Below, in pieces: positions 1-9,616 of a DNA stretch of 30,168 nt. How positions within the stretch are numbered: the stretch's first letter is position 1; each line of letters starts with the position of its first letter. The stretch is from Sphingomonas sp. CCH9-E2. Its GTDB lineage: Bacteria; Pseudomonadota; Alphaproteobacteria; Sphingomonadales; Sphingomonadaceae. Under the pieces are notes generated by a model. It was not told where the DNA came from, did no database searches, and was given only the letters and a program-made list of their open reading frames with translations. Position numbers and translations under genes: made by a program. The DNA is taken from contig NZ_LSJM01000130.1 of assembly GCF_001557215.1 (NCBI RefSeq), forward strand, positions 1 through 30,168. Direction: 5' to 3'.

Positions 1-604
1 GGGCGAGTTTCCAGCGGATCGCGGCGGCGCGTAGCGCGAAGCCCGCGCCCGCGGCGAGCAGGCCAGCGGCGTAGAGCGGCAGGCCCAGAAGCGTCAGGCC
101 GACATGCAGGCCGGAGGCGAGCGCGGCGGCGGTGACGTATAGCTCCGGGCGCATCAGGATCGACGGTTCGCCCGCCAGCACGTCGCGGATGATGCCGCCC
201 GCGCACGCGGTCAGCACGCCCATCAGCATCGCCGGAACCGGGGGGATGCCGAAGCTCAACGCCTTGGCCGCGCCGAATACGGCATAGGCGGCGAGGCCGA
301 GCGCATCGAGCCAGTCGAACCCCTGCCCTTGCCACCAGCGTTGCGGCGTCACCCAGATGACCGCCGCGACACCCAGGCACAGGGCGGCGACAAACGGGTG
401 GTGCACCCACCAGACCGGCGCGCCGATCAGCAGATCGCGGATCGTGCCACCACCGACGCCCGTGACCAGCGCGAAAAAGGCGGCGGTGACGAAGGTCTGC
501 CCGCGTCCCGCCGCCGCGAGCGCGCCGGTCGCGGCGAATACGGCGATGCCGAACAGGTCGAGCCAGGGCAGGACGGTGCCGAGCGGGAGCGGGGTGGGCG
601 ACAT
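1..604 (-). CDS. TRIC/YadS-type (UPF0126) membrane channel protein, 3' end cut by window edge
   Basis: I read this from an ATG at 604 down to base 1, an open frame of about 201 codons with no stop, so the C-terminus lies outside the window. The family forms small membrane proteins of about 205 residues made of two repeated three-helix units, related to trimeric intracellular cation channels, so only a few residues are missing. Visible marks are LDLFGIAVFAATGALAA near the N-terminus, GVGGGTIRDLLIG after the second helix, and the matching second-repeat motif AGGIIRDVLAGEPSIL. These paired GG-x-x-RD motifs are the hallmark of the family. The gene is divergent from the DUF1275 gene, with 77 bp between the starts. 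The ion transported by bacterial members is poorly settled, so no substrate is assigned. Confidence 0.85.
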   Translation of the reverse strand, partial: MSPTPLPLGTVLPWLDLFGIAVFAATGALAAAGRGQTFVTAAFFALVTGVGGGTIRDLLIGAPVWWVHHPFVAALCLGVAAVIWVTPQRWWQGQGFDWLDALGLAAYAVFGAAKALSFGIPPVPAMLMGVLTACAGGIIRDVLAGEPSILMRPELYVTAAALASGLHVGLTLLGLPLYAAGLLAAGAGFALRAAAIRWKLA

Positions 605-681
605 GGCTGTCCTGTCCCACTCCGCGTGCTTCCGGTCAACGCGGGCTTGGCGTGCGCGGCCAAAGCTGGGAAAAGGCGGGG

Positions 682-1329
682 ATGAAGGATTATCCGCCCC
701 GCCTGATCGGCCTGGCCGTCGCGCTGGCCGCGCTCGCCGGCTTTGTCGATGCGATCGCCTTTACTCGGCTGGGGGGCTATTTCGTGTCATTCATGAGCGG
801 CAATTCGACGCGGCTGGGCGTCGGGATCGGGCTGGCGGACGGGACGGCGGCGTTGGCGGCGGGGTTGATCCTGGCGTTCGTTGCCGGGGTGATGGTCGCG
901 ACGATCGTCGCGCGGCGCTTTGCGGAGCGGCGCAAGGTGGCGGTGTTGAGCGCGGTGACGATCACGCTGGCACTGGCGGCGGCACTGTGGATGGCGGTGC
1001 CGGGGCCGTTGCCGCTGCTGCTGGTCGCGGCGGCGATGGGGATGGAAAATGGCGTGTTCGCGCGTGACGGCGAGGTGGCGATCGGCGTGTCCTACATGAC
1101 CGGATCGCTGGTTCGGATGGCGCAGCGGCTGGCGGGCGCGCTGATGGGCGACCCCGACCGCTGGGCGTTCGTGCCACATCTGATGCTGTGGCTGGGCTTT
1201 GCGGTCGGCGTGGTGCTGGGGGCGAAGCAGGGCTTGGCGGCGGCGGACGCGGCGCTATGGATTGCGGCGATTGCCGCGGGCGGGCTGACTTTGGTCGCGG
1301 CCGGACTGACCCGAGGAGTGACCCGATGA
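682..1329 (+). CDS. DUF1275 (YoaK-like) membrane protein
   Basis: A 215-residue, very hydrophobic protein with about six membrane segments. The N-terminal stretch LAGFVDAIAFTRLGGYFVSFMSGNSTRLG matches the family signature (GYVDA...G.F.SFMTGN) in composition and spacing, and a second signature-like GVSYMTGSLVRM appears near residue 140. I chose the ATG at 682 rather than the in-frame GTG at 652 because family members begin just before the first helix and the upstream residues look like leader DNA. The stop overlaps the start of the aldo-keto reductase gene (ATGA at 1326-1329), so the two are translationally coupled. The function of DUF1275 proteins is unknown; transport has been suggested only from topology. 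Confidence 0.85.
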   Translation: MKDYPPRLIGLAVALAALAGFVDAIAFTRLGGYFVSFMSGNSTRLGVGIGLADGTAALAAGLILAFVAGVMVATIVARRFAERRKVAVLSAVTITLALAAALWMAVPGPLPLLLVAAAMGMENGVFARDGEVAIGVSYMTGSLVRMAQRLAGALMGDPDRWAFVPHLMLWLGFAVGVVLGAKQGLAAADAALWIAAIAAGGLTLVAAGLTRGVTR

Positions 1330-2333
1330 GCTATGTCCCTGCCGCCGACCGCTATGCCGGCGGCATGCCCTATCGCCGGTGCGGGCGCAGCGGGATCGTG
1401 CTGCCCGCAATCTCGCTGGGGCTGTGGCAGAATTTCGGCGGGGTCGATGTGTATGAGACCGGCCGCGCGATGCTGCGGCGCGCGTTCGATCGCGGCGTCA
1501 CCCATTTCGATCTCGCGAACAATTATGGGCCACCCTATGGATCGGCGGAGGAGACGTTCGGGCGGGTGCTGGCGAGTGACCTCAAGCCGCATCGCGACGA
1601 GCTGATCGTCTCGACCAAGGCGGGGTGGGACATGTGGCCCGGCCCCTATGGCGATGGCGGGAGCCGGAAATATTTGATCGCCAGCCTCGACCAGTCGCTG
1701 CGCCGCATGGGGCTCGACTATGTCGACATCTTCTATTCGCACCGCATGGACCCCGACACGCCGATCGAGGAGACGATCGGCGCGCTGGTGCAGATCCACC
1801 GGCAGGGCAAGGCGCTCTATGTCGGGATTTCGAGCTACACGCCCGAGGCGACGCGGCGCGCGGCGGAAATATTGCGTGCCGAGGGCGTGCCGCTGCTGAT
1901 CCACCAGCCCGATTATTCGATGCTGAGCCGCTGGATCGAGGACGGTCTGCTCGACGCGCTGGACGGGGCAGGGGCGGGGTGCATCGCCTTTTCGCCGCTG
2001 GCGCAGGGGCTGTTGGGTGGCCGCTACCTCAATGGCGTGCCGGAGGACGGGCGCGCTGCGAAGGACTTCTCGCTGCGGCGCGAGCGGGTGACGGATGCGC
2101 TCGTGGAGCGGCTGCGGGGTTTGAACGCGATTGCGGCGGCGCGCGGCCAGACGCTCGCGCAGATGGCGATCGCCTGGGTGCTGCGCGACCCGCGCGTCAC
2201 CTCTGCGCTGATCGGGGCGCGGACGGTGGAGCAGCTCGACAATTCGCTGGACGCGGTGAAGGTGCTGGACTTCAGCGCGGAAGAACTCGCCGCGATCGAC
2301 CGTTTCGCGGCGCAGCCGGGGGAGCGGCTCTAA
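1326..2333 (+). CDS. gpr: Aldo/keto reductase, YghZ/Gpr type (L-glyceraldehyde 3-phosphate reductase-like)
   Basis: A 335-residue NADPH-dependent aldo-keto reductase of the AKR14 type, cytosolic TIM barrel. Family marks are MPYRRCGRSG at the N-terminus, THFDLANNYGPPYGSAEETFG with the catalytic Asp and Tyr, STKAGWDMWPGPYGDGGSRKYL with the catalytic Lys, and YVDIFYSHR with the catalytic His. LIHQPDYSMLSRW and CIAFSPLAQGLLGG follow, and VTSALIGARTVEQL is the NADP-binding end. The tract is very close to E. coli YghZ, which reduces L-glyceraldehyde 3-phosphate and methylglyoxal. The start at 1326 is favoured by GAGGAG at 1313-1318 and by the ATGA overlap with the DUF1275 stop. The role is probably aldehyde detoxification; the physiological substrate is inferred from the family. 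Confidence 0.9.
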   Translation: MSYVPAADRYAGGMPYRRCGRSGIVLPAISLGLWQNFGGVDVYETGRAMLRRAFDRGVTHFDLANNYGPPYGSAEETFGRVLASDLKPHRDELIVSTKAGWDMWPGPYGDGGSRKYLIASLDQSLRRMGLDYVDIFYSHRMDPDTPIEETIGALVQIHRQGKALYVGISSYTPEATRRAAEILRAEGVPLLIHQPDYSMLSRWIEDGLLDALDGAGAGCIAFSPLAQGLLGGRYLNGVPEDGRAAKDFSLRRERVTDALVERLRGLNAIAAARGQTLAQMAIAWVLRDPRVTSALIGARTVEQLDNSLDAVKVLDFSAEELAAIDRFAAQPGERL

Positions 2334-2342
2334 CCTCCAGCG

Positions 2343-3680
2343 CTATTTCCGCTGTGCCGGCATCGCGCGTCCGCCCTGGTGCAGGATCAGGCCGGTGACC
2401 TTGCCGCTGGCGTCGCGGGTGAATTCGACCTGGGCGTCGACGACCTTGAGGAAGAAGCGGTCCTTGCTCTCGGCGAACAGCTCAAACTCCTGCTGGCCGG
2501 TCGCCTGGGTCATCAGCTTGCCGTCCTTGATACGCATGGTGAGCGCGAAGGTCGGGGCGAGTTCGTACACGCCGGCATATTCGGCGAGCTGATCGGGCGC
2601 GACGGTCGCGGCCTTGCGTTCGCTGGGCAGGGTCACGGTGCCGCCGCGGGCGAGGGTGAGCAGCGATTTGGACAGCTTGCCCGGCGCGGGGCCGTTGAGG
2701 TTGCCGAGCACTACCACGGTGATCTTGCGGTCGGGGTCATAGGCGAGCGAGGTGTTGAACCCCTCGATCCCGCCGCCATGTTCGATCGTTGTCACGCCGC
2801 CCGCACTCTGGACGCCGATGCCGAGGGCATAGCCGTCCTTGTACGGCGTGCGAAAGGCGGTGAGCGAGGCGGGCTTGAGCAGCTTGCCGCCATAGAGGCC
2901 GCGCTGCCATTTCAGTAGGTCGCGGGTGGTGGAGTAGAGTGCGCCGGCCCCTTGCGGAATGGTCATGCTGATATAATCGGCGTTGACCAGACCCTCCTTG
3001 GTCGGGGCATAGCCCGAGGCGCGACGCGGGAGGATCGTGGCAGCACTGTCATAGCCGGTGTCGGCCATGCCGAGCGGCTTGAACAGATGCTCCGCGACGA
3101 AGGCGGCATAGCTCTGGCCGCTCAGCTTCTCGACGATCGCGCTGAGCAGGACATAGCCCGAGTTGGAATAGGCGAACTTCTCGCCCGGCGCGAACTCCAG
3201 CGGCTTGTCGCGGAAGCGCGCGATCAGGCTGGCATGGGTCGCGGGCAGGGTCTTGGTTGCGCCGTAATCGGGGAAGTTGGTGAAGTTCGGAATCCCCGCA
3301 CTGTGGGTCAGCAGGTGGCGGACGGTTACCTTGTCCCATGCCGCAGGGGCGTCGGGCAGGTAGGTCTTGACCGGCGCATCCAGCGTCAGCTTGCCGCGGT
3401 CCTGCAGCAACAGGATAGCGACGGCGGTGAACTGTTTGGTGACCGAGCCGAGCCGGAACTTGGTCGCGCCGTCATTGGGGATGTTCCATTCGAGATTGGC
3501 GGAGCCATAGCCCTTGTCCAGCAGCACCACGTCATCGCGCGCGACCAGTACGGCACCCATGAATTCGCCCGTGTCGGCGTCGGCGCGGACCACTGCATCC
3601 ATGCGCGCGGGATCCTGGGCGAGCGCGGGCAGGGGGGTGAGCGCAATTGCGGCAAGTGCGATGGTGGCATAGCGACGCAT
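2343..3680 (-). CDS. Exported serine hydrolase, class C beta-lactamase/PBP4-like family
   Basis: A 445-residue protein with a cleavable signal peptide (MRRYATIALAAIALTPLPALA, cleavage after residue 21). The beta-lactamase/transpeptidase-like fold is shown by its three active-site motifs in order and at proper spacing: S79-V-T-K82 (SxxK), Y171-S-N173 (YxN) and H301-G-G303 (third motif, HxG). A C-terminal domain from about residue 350 (YAGVYELAPTFALTMRIKDGKL) resembles the lipocalin-like DUF3471 tail often attached to these enzymes. It therefore acts in the periplasm, as a peptidase or esterase on D-amino-acid peptides or esters. Beta-lactam resistance is not implied. GGGGGAGA lies 8 nt before the ATG at 3680. 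It converges on the reductase gene with 9 bp between stops. Confidence 0.88.
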   Translation of the reverse strand: MRRYATIALAAIALTPLPALAQDPARMDAVVRADADTGEFMGAVLVARDDVVLLDKGYGSANLEWNIPNDGATKFRLGSVTKQFTAVAILLLQDRGKLTLDAPVKTYLPDAPAAWDKVTVRHLLTHSAGIPNFTNFPDYGATKTLPATHASLIARFRDKPLEFAPGEKFAYSNSGYVLLSAIVEKLSGQSYAAFVAEHLFKPLGMADTGYDSAATILPRRASGYAPTKEGLVNADYISMTIPQGAGALYSTTRDLLKWQRGLYGGKLLKPASLTAFRTPYKDGYALGIGVQSAGGVTTIEHGGGIEGFNTSLAYDPDRKITVVVLGNLNGPAPGKLSKSLLTLARGGTVTLPSERKAATVAPDQLAEYAGVYELAPTFALTMRIKDGKLMTQATGQQEFELFAESKDRFFLKVVDAQVEFTRDASGKVTGLILHQGGRAMPAQRK

Positions 3681-3750
3681 GGACGATTCTCCCCCTGTGT
3701 ATTACTCAACTATAGCAGTGGGGCAGGAGAAGGCAATTGCCCGCGTGCGA

Positions 3751-5685
3751 TCAGCCCGAGCGCTGCATCGGGTTGTGCCGCCGCCCGGCGGGGCGGTGCC
3801 ACACGGCGCGGTCGCGCCCGCCGCGTTTTGCCTCGGCAAGCGCTTCCTCGGCCCGCAATAGCAGCGAGTCGAACCGGTCGCCGGCAGTAGCGCCGGTCAC
3901 ACCGGCGCTGACGGTCACGCGGACCATCTCGCCGTAACGGCCGGGCGTTTCGAGGCCGTAGAGACCGGTGCGGACGCGTTCGGCGACGTTCATCGCCTCG
4001 GCCTGGCTGTCCGCGCGGACGAACGCGGCAAACTCCGCGCCGCCGATCCGTCCGCACAGATCGCCCTCGCGCAGCAGCGCGGCGATGCCGTTGGCGATGT
4101 TGATCAGCGCGCGGTCGCCAGCCTCCTCGCCATGCTCGACATTGACGCGCTGGAGATGATCGATGTCGAAGGCGAGCAGGTAATGGCTCTCGCCGCCCAG
4201 CACGGCGAGCCGGGCGTCGATCTCGCTCGCCAGATGGCGGCGGCTGGGAATGCCGGTCAACGGGTCACGCGTCGCGATCAGCTTGAGCTGAAGATTGGCG
4301 CGGCGGAGCGCCTTGGTCCGGTCGGCCACCTTGCGCTCGAGCTCGCTCTGCGCCGATCCGATCCGCTCGGCCATCACGTCGAAGTCTTGCGTCAGCTGCG
4401 CCACTTCGTCGCGCCGGGCGACGCGATCGACATCGACGAAGCGGGCGCTGGGCACGCGGCGGGTAAGGGCGCGGGCGCGCTCGATCAGGCGGGCGAGCGG
4501 GGCACCAACGCGGCGGCGCAGCAGCCAGGTGATTGCGAGCGCTTGAAGCACCAGACAGACCGCCGCGGTAAGCGCGATGCGCAGGATCAGGCGGTTGGAT
4601 TCGGCCTGCATCACCGCCGGATCCTGCACCACCAGTGCATACCAGCCCGGCGTATCGATCCGCCGCATCGCAACAAAGCTGTCGAATGCTTCGCCTAGAT
4701 AATTGCCATCGCGATGCTGCTGCACGAACGCCCAGAGCGCCGCCAACTGCGGGTCGCGCGTCGTCGTCAGATCGAGCATCGATTCGGGGCCGGACCGCTT
4801 CTGACGGGTATAGCTGGGGTGATGGATCAGCCGACCCTCACGCGAGATCAGGATCACTCCGGTTCCCGGTACATCGTTCAGGTCATGCGTCGGCATGAGG
4901 TCGTCGAGCGGGACGCTCGTCCCCCAGCTGCCAACGTGCCGGCCGTCGATATCGACCGGCGTCATGCAGCCGGTTGTCCAGGTGCCGCCCGTGCGATCGT
5001 ACAGGATGTGGCGCAGCGCCGTGCAGCGCATGGTGCGCGCCGGATTGGCGGCACGGGTGGTGATCGTCGCAAATTCCTGTTGCTGGAAACCGAAACTGCT
5101 CGGCACGTCCTTGCGGTAGAAGCGCAGCCGGTCCGGCCGGTCGGGGGCGAAGATTACGAGCGCATTTTCGGGAGTGAAGTAATAGAGGCTCTCGAGCTCG
5201 GGACTGACGCCCTCGCCCAGACGGCTGACGACCCCGGTCGCAGCCATCAGACGGCGGCGTTCGTCTGCTTCGGGTTCTTGCGGGATAAAGCCGCCAAGCG
5301 TGCGGATATGGCCGAACGGCGTGCTGGCGCCGGTATAGAGCCCATCGGCGCTGCGGCGACCGCCACGTGGATCGACTGGAAACAACGTGTCGAACGCTGC
5401 GGGATCGTCGAGCCGGGGATTGGCGGACAGCTCGGCCCGCAACAGGTCGCTGGCGCGATTATGGGTCGCGCGGATGCGGGCAAAGCGCGCCTCCTGTTGC
5501 TGCGCTACCTCGCGGGCATAATGGTCGAGCGTGGCGAGCCCGCTGTCGCGCGTGCGGCGGGCGCTGTCGTGATAGGATACGATGCCGGCCAGGACGAAGA
5601 TCAGCCCGATCAGCGCGGAAAGCGTGATTGCCGTCCGTGTCGAGATCGACATGTCGCGTAGAAATGCAGATGGGCGTGCGAACAT
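3751..5685 (-). CDS. Membrane sensor with Cache-like domain, HAMP and degenerate GGDEF domain (GGAEF)
   Basis: A 644-residue protein. Membrane segment 1 spans about residues 17-38 and segment 2 about 366-389, enclosing a periplasmic region of about 325 residues that looks like a double-Cache sensor. A HAMP linker follows (about 390-441), then a short coiled coil and a GGDEF domain (about 470-630). The GGDEF domain keeps TRDPLTGIPSRRHL, the metal Asp (D507 in FDIDH), N515 and D524. The signature itself reads GGAEF, with Ala at 550 where Asp or Glu normally coordinates metal. The inhibitory-site motif RxxD is present (R539-E-G-D542), exactly five residues before the GG. Activity as a diguanylate cyclase is therefore doubtful; binding of c-di-GMP is plausible. 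The ATG at 5685 was used; M12 (5652) is an alternative. Confidence 0.85.
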   Translation of the reverse strand: MFARPSAFLRDMSISTRTAITLSALIGLIFVLAGIVSYHDSARRTRDSGLATLDHYAREVAQQQEARFARIRATHNRASDLLRAELSANPRLDDPAAFDTLFPVDPRGGRRSADGLYTGASTPFGHIRTLGGFIPQEPEADERRRLMAATGVVSRLGEGVSPELESLYYFTPENALVIFAPDRPDRLRFYRKDVPSSFGFQQQEFATITTRAANPARTMRCTALRHILYDRTGGTWTTGCMTPVDIDGRHVGSWGTSVPLDDLMPTHDLNDVPGTGVILISREGRLIHHPSYTRQKRSGPESMLDLTTTRDPQLAALWAFVQQHRDGNYLGEAFDSFVAMRRIDTPGWYALVVQDPAVMQAESNRLILRIALTAAVCLVLQALAITWLLRRRVGAPLARLIERARALTRRVPSARFVDVDRVARRDEVAQLTQDFDVMAERIGSAQSELERKVADRTKALRRANLQLKLIATRDPLTGIPSRRHLASEIDARLAVLGGESHYLLAFDIDHLQRVNVEHGEEAGDRALINIANGIAALLREGDLCGRIGGAEFAAFVRADSQAEAMNVAERVRTGLYGLETPGRYGEMVRVTVSAGVTGATAGDRFDSLLLRAEEALAEAKRGGRDRAVWHRPAGRRHNPMQRSG

Positions 5686-5745
5686 CGCTCCGCATTAGCG
5701 GTGGCGGGTTAAACTGCAGCTAATGGGCGCAGCGCGACATCGTTT

Positions 5746-6432
5746 CTACCAACAGAAGCGGGCGTCGGCACCATTTTCCTTGCGCCCGGCGATAAGCTTG
5801 GCGCGGTTTTCCGCGTCGGTAAGATAGGCCGTTTCCTTGGCCATATCCTCGCGCAATCGCCCCAGCGCCGCGTCGAGCAAGGCCTGGCGGTCCTCGCCCT
5901 TGGCAGGGCGGGCGGTGTCGAAGATCAGCGCATAAGGGTTGGCGGCGACCCAGTCATAGGCCCTGCGACGCAGCGCCTGTTGATTGTCGATGTTGCAGAA
6001 AGCGTAGCCGTTGATCGTCGGCCCGGCCAGCTGGACGAACGCCCCCATCGCCGCGCGCGCCTCTCCGCCTGCAGCGAACATGCCGGGGCTGTCATAGCCG
6101 CTGAGCACGCCAGCCATCGCCATGAACCGGTCCTTGGCGACGTAGAACCAGAATACCGACTCATCGCGCGCGCCGACATCGTAGAGGCGCGCCGCCAGCA
6201 CCATCATTGCCAGCGGGCTGACCTCGGCCGGATTGGCGCGGACGCGCTCCTGCGCGGTCAGCACATCCTCCGCGCGGTCGGATCGGAGCAGGGGGTCGAG
6301 ATCGGGATCGACCCGAACCACCCGCTTCGATGCCTTGGCCGCGCTGGAGTAGAGCGGGGTGACGTAGAGATCGACGCTGCGCACCGGCTTGTCGTCGGAC
6401 ATGGCCATCAGGGCCAGCGCCAGTGCGATCAT
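5746..6432 (-). CDS. Unknown protein downstream of lpdA, probably exported
   Basis: A 228-residue protein I do not recognise. The start at 6432 is supported by AGGGGG five bases upstream; the longer upstream frame overlaps lpdA and is unlikely. The N-terminus MIALALALMAMS followed by DDK is a short hydrophobic stretch compatible with a weak signal peptide. The middle is helical and Ala-rich (SPLAMMVLAARLYDVGARDESVFWFYVAKDRF), reminiscent of repeat-type helical pairs but with no repeat I can define. Cysteines occur at an FCN motif and at the very end (RFCW). It lies 20 bp downstream of lpdA on the same strand, so it is probably the last gene of the TCA operon. No function is assigned. Confidence 0.75.
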   Translation of the reverse strand: MIALALALMAMSDDKPVRSVDLYVTPLYSSAAKASKRVVRVDPDLDPLLRSDRAEDVLTAQERVRANPAEVSPLAMMVLAARLYDVGARDESVFWFYVAKDRFMAMAGVLSGYDSPGMFAAGGEARAAMGAFVQLAGPTINGYAFCNIDNQQALRRRAYDWVAANPYALIFDTARPAKGEDRQALLDAALGRLREDMAKETAYLTDAENRAKLIAGRKENGADARFCW

Positions 6433-6452
6433 GTCGTCCCCCTCTGTCGCGA

Positions 6453-7847
6453 TCAGATGTGGATCGGCTTGCCGGTGACCGCCATCGCCGCTTCCTTGAT
6501 CGCCTCGCTGTGCGTCGGATGGGCGTGGCAGGTATAGGCGATGTCTTCGCTGGTCGCGCCGAATTCCATCGCCTGCGTCGCCTGGGCGATCATCGTGCCG
6601 GCGAGGCTGGTGATGATCCACACGCCGAGCACGCGATCGGTCTTGGCATCCGAAATGACCTTCACGAAGCCGTCGGGTTCGTGATTGGTCTTGGCGCGGC
6701 TGTTGCCGGCCATCGGGAACTTGCCGACCTTGATCTCGCCCTTTTCCTTGGCGGCTTCCTCGGTCAGACCGACGCCGGCGATTTCGGGCATGGTGTAGAC
6801 GACCGACGGGATCAGGTCGTGGTTCACGATTCCGGTGAGGCCAGCGATATTCTCCGCGACCGCAATCCCCTCATCCTCGGCCTTGTGCGCGAGCATCGGG
6901 CCGGGGACGACGTCGCCGATCGCCCATATGCCGTCGACCGCGGTTTCGAACTCGTGACCGACCTCGATCTGACCGCGCGCGTTGACGGTGAGGCCGGCGG
7001 CCTCGAGGTTGAGGCCTTCGGTGTTGGGACGGCGGCCGATCGCGACGAGGACGTTGTCCGCCTCGATCGTCTCTGCATCGCCGCCCTTGGCCGGTTCGAC
7101 GGTGATCGTCGCCTTGCCGCCGTTGACCGCGACGCCGGTCACCTTGGTCCCGGTCTTGAACTCGATGCCCTGCTTCTTGAACAGCTTCTGCGCTTCCTTG
7201 CGCACGTCGCCGTCGAAGCCGGGGAGGATCTGGTCGAGATATTCGACCACGGTCACCTTCGCACCGACGCGGCGCCACACGCTGCCCAGCTCAAGGCCGA
7301 TCACGCCGCCGCCGATGACGACGAGATGCTCGGGCACCTTGGCCAGTTCGAGCGCACCGGTCGAGTCAACCACGACCTGCTGGTCGACGGTGACGCCGGG
7401 CAGCGGGGTGACGCTCGAGCCCGTGGCGATGACGATGTTCTTGGCGCGGACGGTGCGGTCGCCGACCTGGACCGAATCCTTGCCGGTGAACGCCGCATAG
7501 CCCTTGAGCCATTCGACCTTGTTCTTCTTGAACAGATATTCGATGCCGCCGGTCAGGCCCTTGACCGCGTCCTTGCGCTGCGCGTGCATCGCGTCGAGGT
7601 CGAGCTCGACGCTGCCGAGCTTCACACCGAGTTTGGCGAGCGCGCCGCTGGCGGCTTCGTTGTACAGCTCGGACGCGTGCAGCAGCGCCTTGGACGGGAT
7701 GCAGCCGACATTGAGGCAGGTGCCGCCCAGCGTCTCACGCCCCTCGGCGCACGCGGTCTTGAGCCCGAGCTGTGCCGCGCGGATCGCCGCGACATAGCCG
7801 CCGGGTCCGGCACCGATCACGAGGACGTCGAAGTCGTATTCAGCCAT
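6453..7847 (-). CDS. lpdA: Dihydrolipoyl dehydrogenase (E3)
   Basis: A 464-residue flavoprotein that reoxidises the lipoyl groups of the E2 subunit, passing electrons to NAD+ through FAD. Visible are the FAD-binding VIGAGPGGYVAAIRAAQLG (residues 9-27), the redox-active pair in GGTCLNVGCIPSK (C44 and C49), the NAD-binding VVIGGGVIGLELGSVWRRVG, the second FAD motif IWAIGDVVPGPMLAHKAEDEG, and the C-terminal catalytic HPTHSE with H443 and E448. The ATG at 7847 is preceded by GAAGG at a spacing of about 8 nt. It is the E3 partner of SucA and SucB encoded just upstream, separated from sucB by the DUF1877 gene. Confidence 0.97.
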   Translation of the reverse strand: MAEYDFDVLVIGAGPGGYVAAIRAAQLGLKTACAEGRETLGGTCLNVGCIPSKALLHASELYNEAASGALAKLGVKLGSVELDLDAMHAQRKDAVKGLTGGIEYLFKKNKVEWLKGYAAFTGKDSVQVGDRTVRAKNIVIATGSSVTPLPGVTVDQQVVVDSTGALELAKVPEHLVVIGGGVIGLELGSVWRRVGAKVTVVEYLDQILPGFDGDVRKEAQKLFKKQGIEFKTGTKVTGVAVNGGKATITVEPAKGGDAETIEADNVLVAIGRRPNTEGLNLEAAGLTVNARGQIEVGHEFETAVDGIWAIGDVVPGPMLAHKAEDEGIAVAENIAGLTGIVNHDLIPSVVYTMPEIAGVGLTEEAAKEKGEIKVGKFPMAGNSRAKTNHEPDGFVKVISDAKTDRVLGVWIITSLAGTMIAQATQAMEFGATSEDIAYTCHAHPTHSEAIKEAAMAVTGKPIHI

Positions 7848-7864
7848 TGTTTCTGCCTTCAATC

Positions 7865-8356
7865 CTAGCTGAGTATGCCGATGAGATAATCACCGGCATC
7901 CGCAGCGGCGCGAGAGACTGCCCGTAACTTGGGAACCCCTTGCATCACATAGGGCAACGCAGCGTCGCCCTCTTCCTCGAACATATCGCTTAGATAGACA
8001 TGCTCCGTTGCCATCGCCACGGGGTCATATCGTTTCGCGATTTCCGCATCCGACAGCACCTCAAGTTCGGCGGCGAACCGCCGCACTTGCGAGGGCTCAA
8101 TGAGCCAGTAGCCGCCCAGACCAAGGTCGTCGGTGCCGATCAGATTCTCGTCGCCTGTCTCCAGCACGCTAAGAGGGTGGTCGGAATGCCCGGAGTGGCC
8201 GGTGAGCATGAAATGCAAAGCATGCCATGCCTTTTCGCAATCAAACAGACCATCCTTCGGCCCATCGAACATGACCGATTCCAACTGTAACGAGCCGGTC
8301 GCCAGCGCGGACACCTGTTCAGGCGTCGCGCGACGCAGATAGACGACCATGCTCAT
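7865..8356 (-). CDS. DUF1877 (YfbM-like) family protein
   Basis: A 163-residue, acidic, soluble protein. Family-like marks are the N-terminal MSMVVYLRRATPEQVSAL, the central FDCEKAWHALHFMLTG (a conserved aromatic/His cluster in DUF1877), a GGYWLIEPSQVRRFAAEL segment, and a C-terminal LRAVSRAAADAGDYLIGIL helix. The function of the family is unknown. It sits between sucB (gap 11 bp) and lpdA (gap 17 bp) on the same strand and so is co-transcribed with them. The codon usage does not look foreign to me. The ATG at 8356 has GGAAG upstream. It looks like an insertion into an otherwise standard sucA-sucB-lpdA order. Confidence 0.8.
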   Translation of the reverse strand: MSMVVYLRRATPEQVSALATGSLQLESVMFDGPKDGLFDCEKAWHALHFMLTGHSGHSDHPLSVLETGDENLIGTDDLGLGGYWLIEPSQVRRFAAELEVLSDAEIAKRYDPVAMATEHVYLSDMFEEEGDAALPYVMQGVPKLRAVSRAAADAGDYLIGILS

Positions 8357-8367
8357 CGCGCGCTTCC

Positions 8368-9594
<1,227 letters not shown>

Positions 9595-9616
9595 CTCGTT
9601 GGGTCCTTCCTGGGGA

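Noticed and set aside
6423..7868. A 481-codon plus-strand frame opposite lpdA
   Set aside because: Shadow of lpdA: the reverse complement of its codons, Asp/Arg/Leu-rich with no domain resemblance.
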